The notes under the pieces are model-generated. The model searched no databases. It saw only the letters and a list, made by a program, of their open reading frames with translations, and was not told where the DNA came from. The position numbers were made by a program, and so were the translations under genes. This document shows, one piece after another, positions 11,790-24,143 of a stretch of 64,000 nt of DNA (position 1 is the first letter of the stretch; each line of letters begins with the position of its first letter). The stretch comes from Thermothelomyces thermophilus ATCC 42464 (taxonomy: Eukaryota; Ascomycota; Sordariomycetes; Sordariales; Chaetomiaceae). The DNA is taken from assembly GCF_000226095.1 (NCBI RefSeq), contig NC_016472.1:2790001-2854000 (forward strand), written 5' to 3'.

Positions 11790-13080
11790 GTGCTTGATCT
11801 CTCATGGTGGTGTCCCTTGTACTTGTTGCTGCGGCTTGGATTGTGTATTCCCCTCTCCTGCAACATATTCCCTCCTTGGGTCTATCCTCCACTGCGTGTT
11901 GTGTCCTCCTCCTACGGTGTACCCTCCTCTTACAATATATGCCTTTTCTCATGTCCCCCTGCTCGTATTGTGTCTCCTGTGTTATGCCCTCTTCTTGTGT
12001 TGTGGCTCCCTCCTGTTAATGTGTTTACCATTGTATTGCGCCATCCTGTTGTATAGTGTCCCGTTCTTGTAGTGCTCTGGTGGCTCCTTGTTCTTGACAC
12101 CACCCTTTATTTCCTCACTGCCCTCCCTCTTTCTTCTTGTAACCTGATGCTGGTAATTCAGTCTCTGTGTGGCCCAGTTTCAACAGAATGTGTGGATCTT
12201 TTTGCTTACGCTATTGCCGTCCCGGTGTCCTTGGGTGCTCCGACGTTCCCTTCGGAATCGGTGAACAGGTACTCTCCGAGTTGATTGATACCAAAGGCGC
12301 TGTGTCCGGAATTTTAATGCCCCTCCTCTTGTATATATTTTTCTCTTTGTGTGTATCCTTTCTCTTTTCGGTGCTCTTCCGTTTGATTGTATCCTTGCGT
12401 ACGCTTTTCCTCTTTTAATATGTGATCCTGATCCCTCTCTTGTATGTGTTTCTCCTCCTGTGTGTGTTTCCACCTCTTATATGTTGTTCCCCTCTTATAT
12501 GTATTCCTCATCTCATATATATTCCTCCTCTTGTATATATTCCTCCTCTTATATGTATTCCCCCTCTTGTATATGTTTCTCTTCCAATATGTGTTTTCCG
12601 CCTCTTATATGTTATTCTCCTCTTGTATTTATTTCCCCTCTTGTATGTATTCCTCCTCTTATATGTATACCTCCTCTTATATATATTTCTCCTCTTGTAT
12701 ATATTCCTCCTCTTGTATATATTCCTCCTCTTGTACGTATTCCTCCTCTTGTATGTATTCCTCCTCTTGTATGTATTCCTCCTCTTGTATGTATTCCTCC
12801 TCTTGTATGTATTACCCCTCATAATTACATGTATCCCCCAGCTTTGTATGTAGTTCCGTTTACTGTACGTCTTGTCCCCCTCTTGTATCCATGTCCCTCC
12901 AAAGGCCGGTTTCGTACTTGTACGCGATGACTGTGTGTATCCCCCTCTTGTATATGCCCCCCTCTTGTATATGCCCCCCTCTTGTATGTATGCCCTCTCA
13001 TATGTGCTCCGTCTCTTGTATGTATCTGCACCTTCTTGTCAACTGCCCCTTTTGTGTGCCCTCTTCTTGTAAGTCGTCTG
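11790..13080. repeat. Degenerate 18-bp minisatellite
   Basis: The unit is CCTCCTCTTGTATGTATT. It is nearly perfect from about 12640 to 12815 and decays outward on both sides to about 11790 and 13080. Because 18 is divisible by three and the unit contains no stop, open frames appear in several frames and on both strands. They encode six-residue repeats such as LLLYVF (plus) and NTYKRR (minus). I treat these frames as by-products of the repeat, not genes. Confidence 0.9.
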
Positions 13081-14626
13081 GTTTCTGTGTATTCTGATCT
13101 TCGACATGCCCTCTTCTCATTTTATTATCATCTTGGATACGCATGCATGCGTGCCAAACGGCTCGTCCATCCCTTGAGCTCGAGCGATGACTGACACATG
13201 TCAGTAAACAAAGCCAATATCTCGGCAAACAAAGGTTTGACTAGAACAGGGCAGGGTCCTCCGGTATTCTCTTTACCTTTAACGACCCCTTGCCATTCAC
13301 AGAAGTATGACTCACCTTGTACTCTTAAGATACATCGATGCAGGTAGCGTACCTCATGTGTTTCAATTCTTTTTGGAAGCAGGTCTGGTGTCCCTCATTT
13401 GTTCCTTAATGTCTACTCATTTAGATCAATCTCGTCAGCACAGACAACTAGAAACAAAACAATAAGGCCATCAACAAGGACAGAACTGGCCGCCTAACAG
13501 AAGCAACGGACGGTTCTTTTTATTTGAGATATGAGGATCCCATGTACTTACCACAATAAATTGTGTCCACAAGGCCCACAACATTTGAGCCTCCAAATAG
13601 GGTCGAGAAATGGGTAAAATGCTAGGATGGCGCTTGGGCACGGACATGCTCGACACAACCCAGGTTCAGGGGAAGATGGTGAATGAGCAAGATGTGGATG
13701 AAGCAAAGAAAACTGCTCTAGGTTTTGAGCCTGCCCTATTACCAACCATGCGAGAAAGAAGTACTCATTCCTGGAACTTGGCTCACAGAAAAAGAAATCA
13801 ACGGAAAGAGAAAGAGGGATGCAAGTCGGTCTATTGGCCGCCTCTGAAATACCCCTCGCGGGTCTCTGTGAACATCAGAGGCCTGGAAAAGTGCAGCATT
13901 GACCGGGGAACGCCCGTCGCCTAGACGGGTCCCCCTCCGTCTCGGTCCTCATAGTAAGCTGTTATGGGGGTGATGGTGCTGTACCATTGAGCCAGTATCG
14001 AATATGGTTGCGTTAGAAAAAAAGAGCAAGTTCATCTTCTACATAATCACAGACAACGTGTACATATGTGTAGGGTCAACATAATGGATGTAAAAGGGCG
14101 ATAATGTGGGCTTGAGAACCACTGCATGTCGATACCAAGAGCGTCTTGCTAGCTCATCTCCTTGACTGGGCCGTCCCAATCGTATCTCTTGATCCAAACG
14201 AACAATAACGAATGCTCATACTCCTGTTGTTGAGATTACATTCAAAGCACCTAGAAGGCTATAAATATCAACAAAACAAGAAGAGCCAATGAACCTTGAG
14301 CTCTTTACTATACATGTCGCAATGTGAAGACTACCCTAGATGGGACGCTAGATTGTGAATCCAGGTAGTTACAGCTCTCAATAGCCTTATATAGGAACAT
14401 TGAGCAGGTAGTTGTACATATACATAATAAGATGAGGTGCAAACGGAAGAAAAGTCAAACTTGTCAGCATTCAGGGGTGATAAAGGGGTTCGGGTTCAGT
14501 ATTGCGAAATCAGCCCTGGCAGAGTCGAATGGATTTTGCCCGAGGTAAAACTGGAAGCAAAGCTGGCAATGATTTCTAGTTAAGCTGTGTGCCTACCATC
14601 CATACTCGATCATGCTGGCATTCCAG
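13081..14626. other. 1.5-kb region without a gene
   Basis: No convincing open frame or RNA gene is seen. A small imperfect hairpin lies at about 13903-13932, where cccgtc and gacggg are separated by five bases and flanked by GGGG and CCCC. It does not fold as a tRNA by eye. The sequence just before 14627 is probably the 3' UTR of the minus-strand membrane protein. Confidence 0.5.
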
Positions 14627-15694
14627 TCAGCGCCGTTGTGCATGCTTAATACCTCTCATTCTGCACCACCAGAACACCCTGAAAGCAAGACGAGCGAATA
14701 AAAAGAGTCCGACCAGCGTGACTCGCAGGGTCCAAACAAGACACTTCAGTGCGAACCAGAGGGTGGTGGTGACATGGGGAAAGATACATTTGAAAGCCCG
14801 TCCCAGCCGGCGCAGATACCAACCCGTGCCAGGCCAGAGGATGACAACGAGGAGTCCTAGTGGCGCTTCGAGTGTTGCTGCTGTCAATGTTACCCTCGCC
14901 CAAAGGTATGTCAATAAGACATAGGTATAATAATTAATCAGTCCGAGACCGCGGAATCCATAAAAAGGGGGAGCAAAGAAATGAAAGAAAATGGGCAGGA
15001 AATAATGGGAAAAGAAGAAAGAGAAGAGAGAGAAAAAAAACCGAAGGCAAAACTCACCGAGGCGCAGCAACCTGCCCGCTGCCCTGCAAAACCCAAATCC
15101 TCTCCCAACCCATCCACTTCCCCCTTCAGCACTGGCAGCAGTAGCAGCAGTAGCAGCAGCCGCTTTTGCCGCTCCGGAGACGCACCGCCCGGCCAGCACG
15201 GCGTGCCCGCCGAGTGCGCCGAGCATGCCTGCGCAGAGGAAGAGGAAGATGGCCGGCTCCCAGTCGGCCGCCTGCTGCGCCGCCCGCCCGGCTGATCCCC
15301 GTTTTCCTCCTCCTATTACTTCTTCTTCATTTTCTTCGCCGTCACCGCCACCGTCACCGCCATTATTACCACCGCCACGACGGTCGCCGTAATTGCAATG
15401 GTCGTCTCCGGCGCACTGCGCGGCACACCACCACGCGAAGCCGAGCGTGGCGCACCAGAGGTGGAGGCAGTAGGCCAGGGTGGCTACCGGGGCCGTCTCG
15501 AAGGCCGATGGGGTGGTTGGGTGGGTTGGGGTTTGGGTTGTGTCGTCGGTAATACTGGTAATATTCGGTCGAGTGCTGGTGAGGAGGAGGAGGAGGAAGA
15601 GGAGGGAGTGGACGGCGAATATTGCGTGTAGCTTGGTGACGGTGAGGATCATGGCCGCGGGGGGACTTGCGTACCCGGGTGGCTGGGTCCGCAT
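14627..15694 (-). CDS. Hypothetical multi-pass membrane protein
   Basis: Two exons, 15694-15058 and 14880-14627, give 296 residues. The intron (14881-15057) has a GTGAGT donor and a TTGACAG acceptor. It is 177 bases long and stop-free, so the unspliced frame is also open (355 residues), but the intron part reads as F-rich junk. Likely membrane segments lie at about residues 16-38 (a Leu-rich run), 70-95 and 145-170, with two or three more in exon 2. A Gly/Asp/Glu-rich loop sits at about 105-130 and an Ala run at about 175-190. A second in-frame Met at residue 15 is an alternative start. I do not recognise the family. Confidence 0.6.
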   Translation of the reverse strand: MRTQPPGYASPPAAMILTVTKLHAIFAVHSLLFLLLLLTSTRPNITSITDDTTQTPTHPTTPSAFETAPVATLAYCLHLWCATLGFAWWCAAQCAGDDHCNYGDRRGGGNNGGDGGGDGEENEEEVIGGGKRGSAGRAAQQAADWEPAIFLFLCAGMLGALGGHAVLAGRCVSGAAKAAAATAATAASAEGGSGWVGRGFGFCRAAGRLLRLGEFCLRFFFSLFSFFFSHYFLPIFFHFFAPPFYGFRGLGLINYYTYVLLTYLWARVTLTAATLEAPLGLLVVILWPGTGWYLRRLGRAFKCIFPHVTTTLWFALKCLVWTLRVTLVGLFLFARLAFRVFWWCRMRGIKHAQRR

Positions 15695-16423
15695 TGCGGT
15701 GCTCGAGAGTTCTTTTGTCCTTATTTTCGCTTGGAGATTTGGGATAATTACCGCGAGTAGAGCAAGGTAAGGAAGAATTTACCTAAATCAATCCAAGATC
15801 AACCATAGCGATTTCAGGTTATCGTTGAATCGAGATCGAAAGTAGCCGCAAGCAGGCATCCAGAAGAGACTAGGAGGTCTTTGTGTTCTCCAAGCAGAGT
15901 GCCGGGGGGTTGTTAATGAAGATGTCCCGCGCCTAGCTTGGTTGATCGAAATGGAGATGTGCTTCTAGGATCTTCTGCCACGAGTAGGGTACGAGGGCGT
16001 GGCGCACTATCCACGTCAGCAAAGAGAGAAGACGAAAAGAGGGAACGAAGAAACGAAAAGGCAGGATTGGCATCTAATTGCCTGCTGTTGCCTGCGAGAC
16101 TCGGGGACCGGGATTTGGAGGGCTGATGTCGATGGCGAGCCAAAAAAACCTCAGGGGGATGAGACGAGCGTGACTATCAGCGCGGCCCCGATTTTCGATG
16201 ATGTCGAAAACGGAAGTCCCAGATCCGGAATTTGGCTGCGGAAAACTAGGGTCTCGCGTTCCACCGGGCCCAGGTCTGCGGCCGGTGTCTCGATCCCATT
16301 TGGCCTGGGTGCGCTCACCTTCATCGCCTACATCCACCATGGTTGGGAACCGGAGCTAGCTACGAGTGTCGACATCCTGTCCCCCTCATTCTTTCCCATA
16401 CGTTTGAGACGCCGACCTCGAGC
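15695..16423. other. Intergenic region between divergent small membrane-protein genes
   Basis: These 0.7 kb separate the minus-strand membrane protein from the plus-strand gene starting near 16424. Overlapping frames at 15938-16340 have no recognisable motif. An upstream exon of the next gene could lie here. Nothing else was identified. Confidence 0.4.
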
Positions 16424-16979
16424 ATGCCCCCTTTCCTCCTTCAACTCCTTCCTGTACTTCTAGGACCTTGACAAATGGGCTAACGTGTTGCAGTTAGTAC
16501 TAGCGGGAGTTATGGTAGATACGTATGAGGTGGTATATTTGCTCTTCCTAAGCCGCAGGCGATCCATCAGCCCCATGGCGGTGCGCTTTGACGTCCTCTC
16601 AGTAGGCTCGGGCATCTTCTGCTTCATGGTGTTGGGCATAACGGACAAGGGCGCCGGGGGGCGGCGAGCCTGCTGGGCCGCCGACATGATCAAGGCCATG
16701 GTTGTCATGATGATCTTCAGATGAGTGCTTCAAGTCTGCTTGATGTATTATTGGGCGGCTACTCTGTAAAATAAACCCTGCATGTAGTATCTAACACGGC
16801 TTTGCTATAGCTTTGTCCACGCGGCATTCATCGTTCTCCCTGCCGCCGGGAAGATCCGAATCTACCACTCCACCACAAGCACACTTGGAAACACCCAGAC
16901 AGCCGGAAATCAACCTGAAGTACCGGAAACTGCCCAGAACAGGGGGCAGACACCAAGTCAACCTACGATAATAGGGTGA
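16424..16979 (+). CDS. Small putative membrane protein with an odd splice donor
   Basis: The core exon 16494-16720 encodes LVLAGVMVDTYEVVYLLFLS and a second hydrophobic stretch (GSGIFCFMVLGI). The frame continues in phase after a TATAG acceptor at 16811, reading FVHAAFIVLPAAGKIRIYH and a polar tail, and stops at 16977-16979. The join needs exon 2 to end at 16720, where the intron would start ATGAGT, not GTGAGT; otherwise translation stops at a TGA at 16721-16723. Exon 1 is tentatively 16424-16453, which requires a short 40-base intron. The total would be about 141 residues with three or four membrane segments. The family is not recognised. The gene may be damaged or the true 5' end may lie elsewhere. 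Confidence 0.5.
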
Positions 16980-17428
16980 CCTTGGCAAAAACCTGATGAT
17001 CGGCCGGCCGGCTTTCTAAGAATCGAAAGATAATATCCTATGACTCCCTTTTTTTGATCAGTTTAGCTGGCAATAAACAGTAATTACCTCTCGGTTTGGA
17101 ACCGTGCTGCACCCGGGCTGTTATACGAATCGTATTCAGCGTGGATCGGGGGGCACAAAGGGGGAACCGCGAACAACCTCCCTAGAACCCTAAGACCTTC
17201 ACTATCTTTACACAGAACAACAGCCCTGATCGTACTTTGAAAGGATGATTCCTACGAGAACATCTCTTTTGGCTGTCAGCGATAATTACTCCTTCTTCTG
17301 CTCATCCCCCCCCCCTCCCCCCGGGGCTTTCTTCCAACACCCTTCGCGCTTTGACAACGATCTTCGCAATCACTCTACCTTCTCTACGGCCTCAATCTCA
17401 ACTTAGGCATCTCTCTACCCTCTTAAGA
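16980..17428. promoter_or_regulatory. Upstream region of the SANT-like gene
   Basis: No gene is seen here. A poly-C tract (ten C, one T, six C) starts at 17306. The stretch just before the start codon is pyrimidine-rich (17340-17420), typical of fungal 5' UTRs. Confidence 0.4.
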
Positions 17429-18750
17429 ATGTGTATTGACATTGTCGCCGTGTGCCCTTGGTGCGGCGCCGAAACTGACGAGTATACATTGGTCCGACTC
17501 TGCGATGCGAAATCTCGCGAGCTCAGGTTCACAGAGCTGTCGCCGCTCGAAAACGTCATCCGCTTTTCTTCTCAGAGGCAGGCCCGCGGCGACCCCGTCC
17601 ATGACTGCGGCGCCCACGGCAGGATCACGATCCGTTCTGTCTTGGACCCAGCGGCGTGCTGCCGCGACCCGGCGTGCTCCTTTCGCCCGCCCAGCGGCCA
17701 AGAGAGCCCGACTCTGCTGCAGTTCCTGGCCCAAGCGGCCGAGATGTTTTCAGGCCTGCACGGATTCACCAACCCGTGGATTCGCAGCGACGAGGACATC
17801 CTGCTCTGCAGCGCCCTGAACTTGATGTCTGACCTGGACTCCGCCAGGGCCTGGCTCGCCGCCCAAGGGGGATACGGCGCCGCCACGGGCGTGCAGCTGC
17901 CGCCAAGCCATTATTATCACGATCATTATAATGCTAACGAGAGCGCAATTGTGAACACCAACCAAGCACACCACGGCAACACCACCAACATGAATGACAA
18001 CCCTCTCTATGACGGCCAACCGCAAACCGGTCCTCCTCAGGCCAGCCAAACCGCCCGGCTGCAGCATTACCAGCAGTATCAACAGCAGCAACAGTATCAA
18101 CAGCAGCAACAGCATCACCAGGAGCATCACCAGGAGCAGCAGCAGGAGCAGCAGCAGGAGCAGCAGCAGGAGGAGCAGGCAGCCCAGCCTACAAGAAAGT
18201 CATCTAGGGCATGGACCGCAGAGGAAATCCAGGCCCTCCGTGAGAACATGAACAACCCAGAATGGACCTACGCCAGGATGTCTGTAAGTTCTCCTTCCTC
18301 CCTTCGCTGCACATATGCCGCCGTCGCCGAGCGTACCAACCCTTGGCGGCTGCAAAGCGCCCCGGGGTGCCTATCTATTACACCACGTCGCTTCATATAT
18401 ATCACCCCCAAATAATTAATTAGTTAACGCCTAATTATCATCAGGAGCAGGACCCCCGCCTCCGCAACCGTACTGCGCATGCCATCGAGTCCAAGGTGTA
18501 CGCGCTCAAGGGGAAGAGAAAGGCGCTGCGGGAGGCCCGGAAGGCCGCCGGCACGGCACAGAAGCAGCAGCGAAGCGGGGGCGGGAGCGGGAGCAGGAGC
18601 GGGAGCGTGTCGTGCAGGCCGCCGGCCGCCGAGGAACACCCGCGTCGCCGCGAGCCCGACAATGACGACGATGACGGCGAGGGCGAGGGCGAGGGCAACG
18701 GCAGCGGTCCGAGCGCCGGATCTGGACTTGCGGGCCAGCTCCTGGCCTGA
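17429..18750 (+). CDS. SANT/Myb-like protein with Cys-rich N-terminus and polyQ tract
   Basis: Exons 17429-18283 and 18445-18750 join in phase 0 (donor GTAAGT, acceptor ATCATCAG) to give 386 residues. I prefer the start MCIDIV over an in-frame ATG 78 bases upstream, because this beginning is common in fungal proteins with Cys clusters. CPWC, a later HDCGAHG and a CC..PAC cluster in the first 90 residues may bind metal. Residues about 210-255 are a Gln/His/Glu repeat. WTAEEIQALREN onward (about 263-310, spanning the intron) resembles a SANT/Myb helix set. The tail is Gly/Ser- then Asp/Glu-rich. A nuclear DNA- or chromatin-binding role is inferred only. Confidence 0.75.
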
Positions 18751-21557
18751 TTGATTTATGAGAGCAGGTCTATGGATCTTGCCGTGACGAGACCATAGGG
18801 ATAGGTAATATGTTTTCGAGTGGTATCTAACGTACGAAAGGGGGTTGGTGCCCGAACAATGCTCCTGGATAGGCCGTAACGTTGTGGCATGGTTATGCTA
18901 TTACTACGATCGCGCATTTTAATTACTTATTAATCACACGGTATCGGGACAGGCGGCTCTCTGATTCTACTAGTATTACGGGCTGCTAGGGCGCAATAGC
19001 ATCGGGACGGGCGGTTACGGGGTTACTTCCATAATTAGGGGCCGGTTAGGAAGTTTCTCTAGAGACGGCAATCTGAACTGTCTAGCACTTGCATAGCTAG
19101 TTGACAATTCCGTAGGTCTTGATTTAAAACAGCATCCTAAGGGGTTACCGATGGTGTGTATATACAACCGGGGCAAAATCATTGATCAATTAGGTGCAAA
19201 AGTGTAAGTAGGTATTACACCACAAGTGGTTGTCAGTTTGATTCTTGTTTTTACGGTAATAAGGATACAGAATGAAAACACTGAACCAGATCAGTATTAA
19301 TTAATTAAACAAACCTTAGAAATTAGGACGTATGTACAGACGGATTGCCCGGGGTTTCCACCTAATTACCTTCTCTCGCATGGGCCCGACTATCTGGTTA
19401 CAGTCACCAGGAGCACGCCATCTCTTCACCGGCAACGCAAATAAATAGATGCAGCACGCGCCGGGGGCAGAAGAAAACCCGGTGACACGAAACCTATAGA
19501 AGTGCAGCACCTCAGTTGCGCAATCACGACCCCGCAGCCATGCAAACCGCGGTACCCCCGTTGAAACTCCGTTGGAGAACGCCCGGGATCCGAGGGCTTG
19601 AGTAGTTGCCTTAGGGAGGCAAGATTGTTTCTTTCAGAGAGGCCCAAGGATTTCCTCCCCGATTAAGTATTGTATTTCTTTCTCCACCTTCTAGAAGGAG
19701 AGTAATTTTGCTGACCGCTTCTCGCGGCAGCAGGCAAACATACGGAGAGAACAACCGAGAATCTCGCTGGCTGAGGCAATTCGAAGTTCCGTTCTTGATT
19801 ATGCATTTTACGAAAGGAAAGTGGACTTGGCCCGCTGCAGGGGATCGAATTACCTATTTATTACATACAAGCAGATCAGATGCAACTCTCTTATCGTTGC
19901 CACTTATCCGACACTTGCCAGAGAAAGCCATCCAATCCCATTTTGAGAGAGCAACCAGACCAGTGAAGGCTCACCGCAAGCCGTGTTCGTGTTGGGGGCA
20001 GGGTGGGAATCGATTCATCTTTCACTCTTTAAGACGAAAAGGAACAACAGACACCGCGCGCGAAAGAATCTCGTATTTTGATGCCCAGCACGTCTTGTTA
20101 CCAAAGGAAAGCATAGCAACTGGGGAAGAGACATGGCTGGACTCTGTCACGAGGACACCATGATTTTCATCCCCCTCCCTGCTAAGCACATTAAGTAACT
20201 AGCTGCCGGCTGTCGGTAGCCGATCCCGCCCCCAAATAGGATGCAAGGCAAGGGAAACTTCCCGACCCTCGACTCCAAACAACGTCAGGCCGCCATTACA
20301 CAGTACACTAATCCGTACGTCGGCTGCGGACCGCGAGGGCAACGGTGTGAATGGGGTTTGGAAGTGCCGTCAAGGGGCCTCCGTGCTGCAAGGTCTGGAC
20401 CGGGCGGTCTGATCGATTGCAAACAATTGCCAACGAATTGCCGGCCACTCATTCGTCACTCAGCATGTCCCCCGGTCCGCAAATCCCGGGGCTAGGCTCG
20501 CGCCGCCGAGTGCACCCCTGGAGCCGTCGGCTGACCAGTCCCGGCTGGGTTCCTTCTACTTCCGCCCTTCCTTCTCCACTACCTTAGCTTGACCGAACGC
20601 GTCCCGGAAGGCGACGGTAGTGTAACTATGTACCTGGTATGCTGCGTGCCTCGCCGTCGAGGGGCCAAATCCAATTGGTATTTCTCACCATCAGCACATC
20701 CCCTATTACGTCTTGGTGACTCCAAGGTCTTGGGCTGATGATCCTCTGAGGCGTCGTGACGGCAATCTGGACAGGTGGCGCGCTCCAAACAACCACAGCG
20801 TCACAGAGATAAAATGCATTTTCTGTAGGTGTTTGTAGCATGTCAAAAGTCTTCGGTGTCTCATCTAGTGCTCCTTCACCGTCCCATAATGCGGTCAGTT
20901 TCCGACAGGCCGCTCCAGACAAAGGGGGAGCTTGTCCATCTCGGGTGGCCATGCCTCGCCGGGAAAGAGAGCTATCGGTTTTGTTCCCGGATGGCTTCAC
21001 ACTGATGCGCATCTTCCAATCCTCGACTCTCAGAAGGAGTGCCCCTGACCTCCGATAACGGATCTTTCTCCCCCCTCACAGAGCACATTGGCACGACCAT
21101 GTGGACTATCGGGACCGACACGTCGAGCATCTAGACCCCCGAGGATGTGCGCTTTCTCCCGCGGAACGCTCTGATGCACGCGACTCGTGGACACGTCAGA
21201 TCCTGCTGGTCGGAGTCCACATATGTCGGAAAGTCGGGGAAGTGATGAGAGCCGCTGCACGCCGTCACACGACGAAGGGAGCAAGTCCGAACTGCACCGG
21301 CCCCGAGATCGCCTCCCCGACAAGCTGGAACATAAGCGGGTCACCGGCGACCCTCTTCCAGGAGATATGATGTGGCCGCGCGGCATTCAATGGTCAGGCG
21401 GCCGGTCTCACTTCCTATCATTGGTACGCAGCGAGACTGAGACAGCAAGGAGCCTCCTCAAATACAAAACGCCGCCTTGACAGGAAGTGTCTCAAAGGAA
21501 CACAGACCCCACCGGTTCACTCCCAAAGAAGCTCTTCCTGCGCATCAATAAGGAGGA
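18751..21557. other. 2.8-kb region without a confident gene
   Basis: 18751-19700 is AT-rich and has TTAATTAA-type motifs. Frames at 19708-20163 (plus) and 20626-21012 (minus, 128 codons with a true ATG) are open but show no domain or codon bias. The minus one lies 545 bases upstream of the permease and could be a small gene, but I cannot support it. The last few hundred bases presumably carry the permease promoter. Confidence 0.4.
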
Positions 21558-23645
21558 ATGGCATCTGCGGCCGCGCAGGAGAAAAGGGAGGCCCCGCCCG
21601 ACGCCGAGGCACCTTTCGAGATACTCAGGGGAGACGTAGCTCCAGCCAGCACCTTGAGAGGCGATGTGACGAGGAACGAGGCAGACAAGGAGCTGGAAGC
21701 CATGGGCTACACACCGGTATGTTTGTTCTCGCAATCCTCTTGCTCCGCTGCGACGCCATCGCCGAGCTCTGACGTATTGCTTCAGGTCTTCCGGCGCGAG
21801 TTTTCGGCCTGGTCCAGCTTCAGCTTTGCCATGAGCATCTGCGGAATTTACGGCTCCCTCATGTCTACCTGGGTCTACGGCCTCCAAGCCGGCGGCGCCG
21901 CTGCCATCATGTGGAGCTGGATCATAGGAGGTGCTGGCTCCCTGCTCTTGGCCTTGAGCCTTGCCGAGCTATCCTCTGCGTATCCCAGCGCGGGCGCCAT
22001 GTACTCGGTCCTGAAGTACGTTGCCCCGGAAAGCCAAGTCCCTCTGTTGTGCTGGATGTCAGGTACGCCGAATAATCGCCATGGGCCCCTTCTCGCAGTT
22101 CGGCGCGGAAAATAGGAGGCATCTGGGTAGCTGACCTCCGGACGCTTGCACAAGGCTACATCACTCTCGTCGGCCTCATTGCGGGAACCGCTAGTACCGA
22201 GTACGCCACGAGCCAGATGCTCTTGGCCGCCGTCTCTATCGCTTCCGGGTTCTCCTATGTCCCAACTGCTCTTCATGTGTTTGCCGTCATGGCTCTCCTC
22301 ACCATCATCCACGCGGCCATCAACAGCCTCCCGACGCGCTGGCTGACCCGGTTGGCGAATGGCTATGTCGTCTTCCACATGAGCGTCCTGATCAGCGCCA
22401 GCATCTACCTGCTGGTGCAGACCAAGGATAAGCACAGCATAGCGTACGCTTTTACCGACTTTCAGCCCATGTCCGGTTGGTCTCCGCCGGGGTTCGCCTT
22501 CTTGTTCGGCTGTCTTACACCTGCGTGGACCCTGACGAATGCCGACAGCACCACCCGGTGAGCTTTTTTTTCCTCCGCTTACTCCTCCTCCTCCTCCTAT
22601 CGCCCATGCTGCTGCCCCTGATTTCAAGAAAACGGAAACAGGCACTAGCCAAACATTGCGCAGTCTCCTGAGGACATAACTAACCAATCTAAACAGAATG
22701 GCCGAAGAAGCCAAGGACCCTGCCCGCGTTGTTCCCCGAGCCATCGCGGCCGCGACAAGCTTCAGCTACGTCATCGGCCTGCTCTTCAACCTGGTCCTGG
22801 TCGTCTGCATGGGCGACGACCCGGCGGCGCTGTTGCGCTTCCCCTCCTTGTTATCCTCATCTTCGCCACTATCCTCGCCTCCGCCAGTGCGAGACGGCAA
22901 CGCACAGCAGCAGCCGGTGGCGCTCCTCTTCCTCCGCGCGCTGGGGCCGGCCCCGGCCGTCTTCTTCACCCTGGCCGGCTTCGCCGTCATGAACCTGGTG
23001 GCGGTGCCGGGCCTGCAGGCGGGCAGCCGGACCGTGTTCGCGCTGGCGCGCGACGACCTGGTGCCGCTGTCGCGGGTGCTGCGGCGCGTCTCGGCCCGCG
23101 CGCGAGCGCCCCTGGCCGCCGTCTGGGCCTACGCGGCCGCGGTCGTCGTCGTCAACCTGCTGGGCCTCGCCAGCCGCGCCGCCGTCGCCGCCGTCTTCGC
23201 CGTCTGCGCCGCCGCCTTCAACGCCACCTACGTCCTGGCCATCGTCTGCAAGATGGCCTACGGCCGCTTCGAGAGGGGGCCCTGGCACCTCGGCCGCTGG
23301 AGCGTCCCCGTCAACCTGGTCGCGGTCGCCTGGAACGCCTTCGTCTCCGTCATCTTCTTCCTGCCCACCGAGCTGCCCGTCACGAGGGAGAATGTAAAGT
23401 CCTTACCCTCCCCACCACCACTGACCAGAGTGGAAAGAGAAGAAGGGGTATTATTTAACATGGAACATTCCCTTGATGCTGACCATTGCACTGCGTGTAA
23501 ATAGATGAACTACGCCGCCGTCGTCTTCGCGTTCGTCTTACTCTTCTCGATCGGCTTCTGGTACACTCATGGCCGACATTACTACACCGGTCCCGGGACC
23601 CGGGCCAAGAACAACTCGCCGGCTGGCGTACCGCCCATTTGCTGA
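21558..23645 (+). CDS. Amino-acid/GABA/choline-type permease (APC superfamily)
   Basis: Five exons fit with consistent phases: 21558-21716, 21786-22062, 22155-22557, 22697-23393 and 23505-23645, giving 558 residues. After a roughly 50-residue cytoplasmic N-terminus, FSAWSSFSFAMSICGIYGSL begins the first membrane helix. SAYPSAGAMYS matches the consensus of fungal amino-acid permeases, and an MAEEAKDPARVVPRAI segment matches the conserved cytoplasmic loop that follows helix 6. About 12 membrane segments can be seen. Family members (Uga4, Hnm1 and relatives) import GABA, choline or amino acids across the plasma membrane. The substrate cannot be told here. A Ser/Pro-rich loop at about residues 330-355 is longer than usual. 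Confidence 0.88.
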
Positions 23646-24143
23646 GGGGCAAGATGATTGCCTTTCTAATCGGTGTTGAACAGGACGGGGTAAAAAAAGT
23701 CATCGTTTCTGGTGTACAGCGTATTGGACCCAGATAGAGGACGAAGGTCTCTCACGCGCAGCCTCAAGGACTTCGGCAACGCTAGTATTAGTCTTCCGTT
23801 CAACTTTCCAGGCATTCCCATGACATAAAGGTGGTTGTTAAGGTTCTTGGTACGTCAATCGTGGCATATCTCAATTTATCTACTTTCCCCGCTGGCAGGG
23901 GTTCTTTCAAATGGCGTTAAAGGAGTGCTGGTGCTTTGGTTATATGAGACCGGAGAATGGGCACTGGTTGTGGAAGATGAATAAGGAAGTGGATGGAAAA
24001 CACTGGTAACATGTCAGATTACGATCTGCTCTTTTACAAGTGACATCCGGACTGTCAGCTCGGACTGCCACAGCTGACCAGGACCGGTGACCTTTCTGTT
24101 GCTGTCCTTATTATTCAACCGACACTTCCTATCTACTAGCTAG
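23646..24143. other. Intergenic, convergent 3' regions
   Basis: These 0.5 kb lie between the permease stop and the end of the small minus-strand gene, so both 3' UTRs are expected here. No open frame or repeat was seen. Confidence 0.4.

Noticed and set aside
12508-12822. Minus-strand 104-codon frame of NTYKRR repeats
   Set aside because: It is a by-product of the stop-free 18-bp minisatellite; the plus strand is open in several frames too.
13895-13970. Possible tRNA-like structure
   Set aside because: A hairpin is present, but there is no T-loop GTTCRA and no cloverleaf.
19708-20163. 151-codon plus-strand frame
   Set aside because: The composition is not protein-like and no splice partners were found.
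20626-21012. 128-codon minus-strand frame with true ATG
   Set aside because: No domain or codon bias is seen; it may be a small gene, but sequence alone does not support it.
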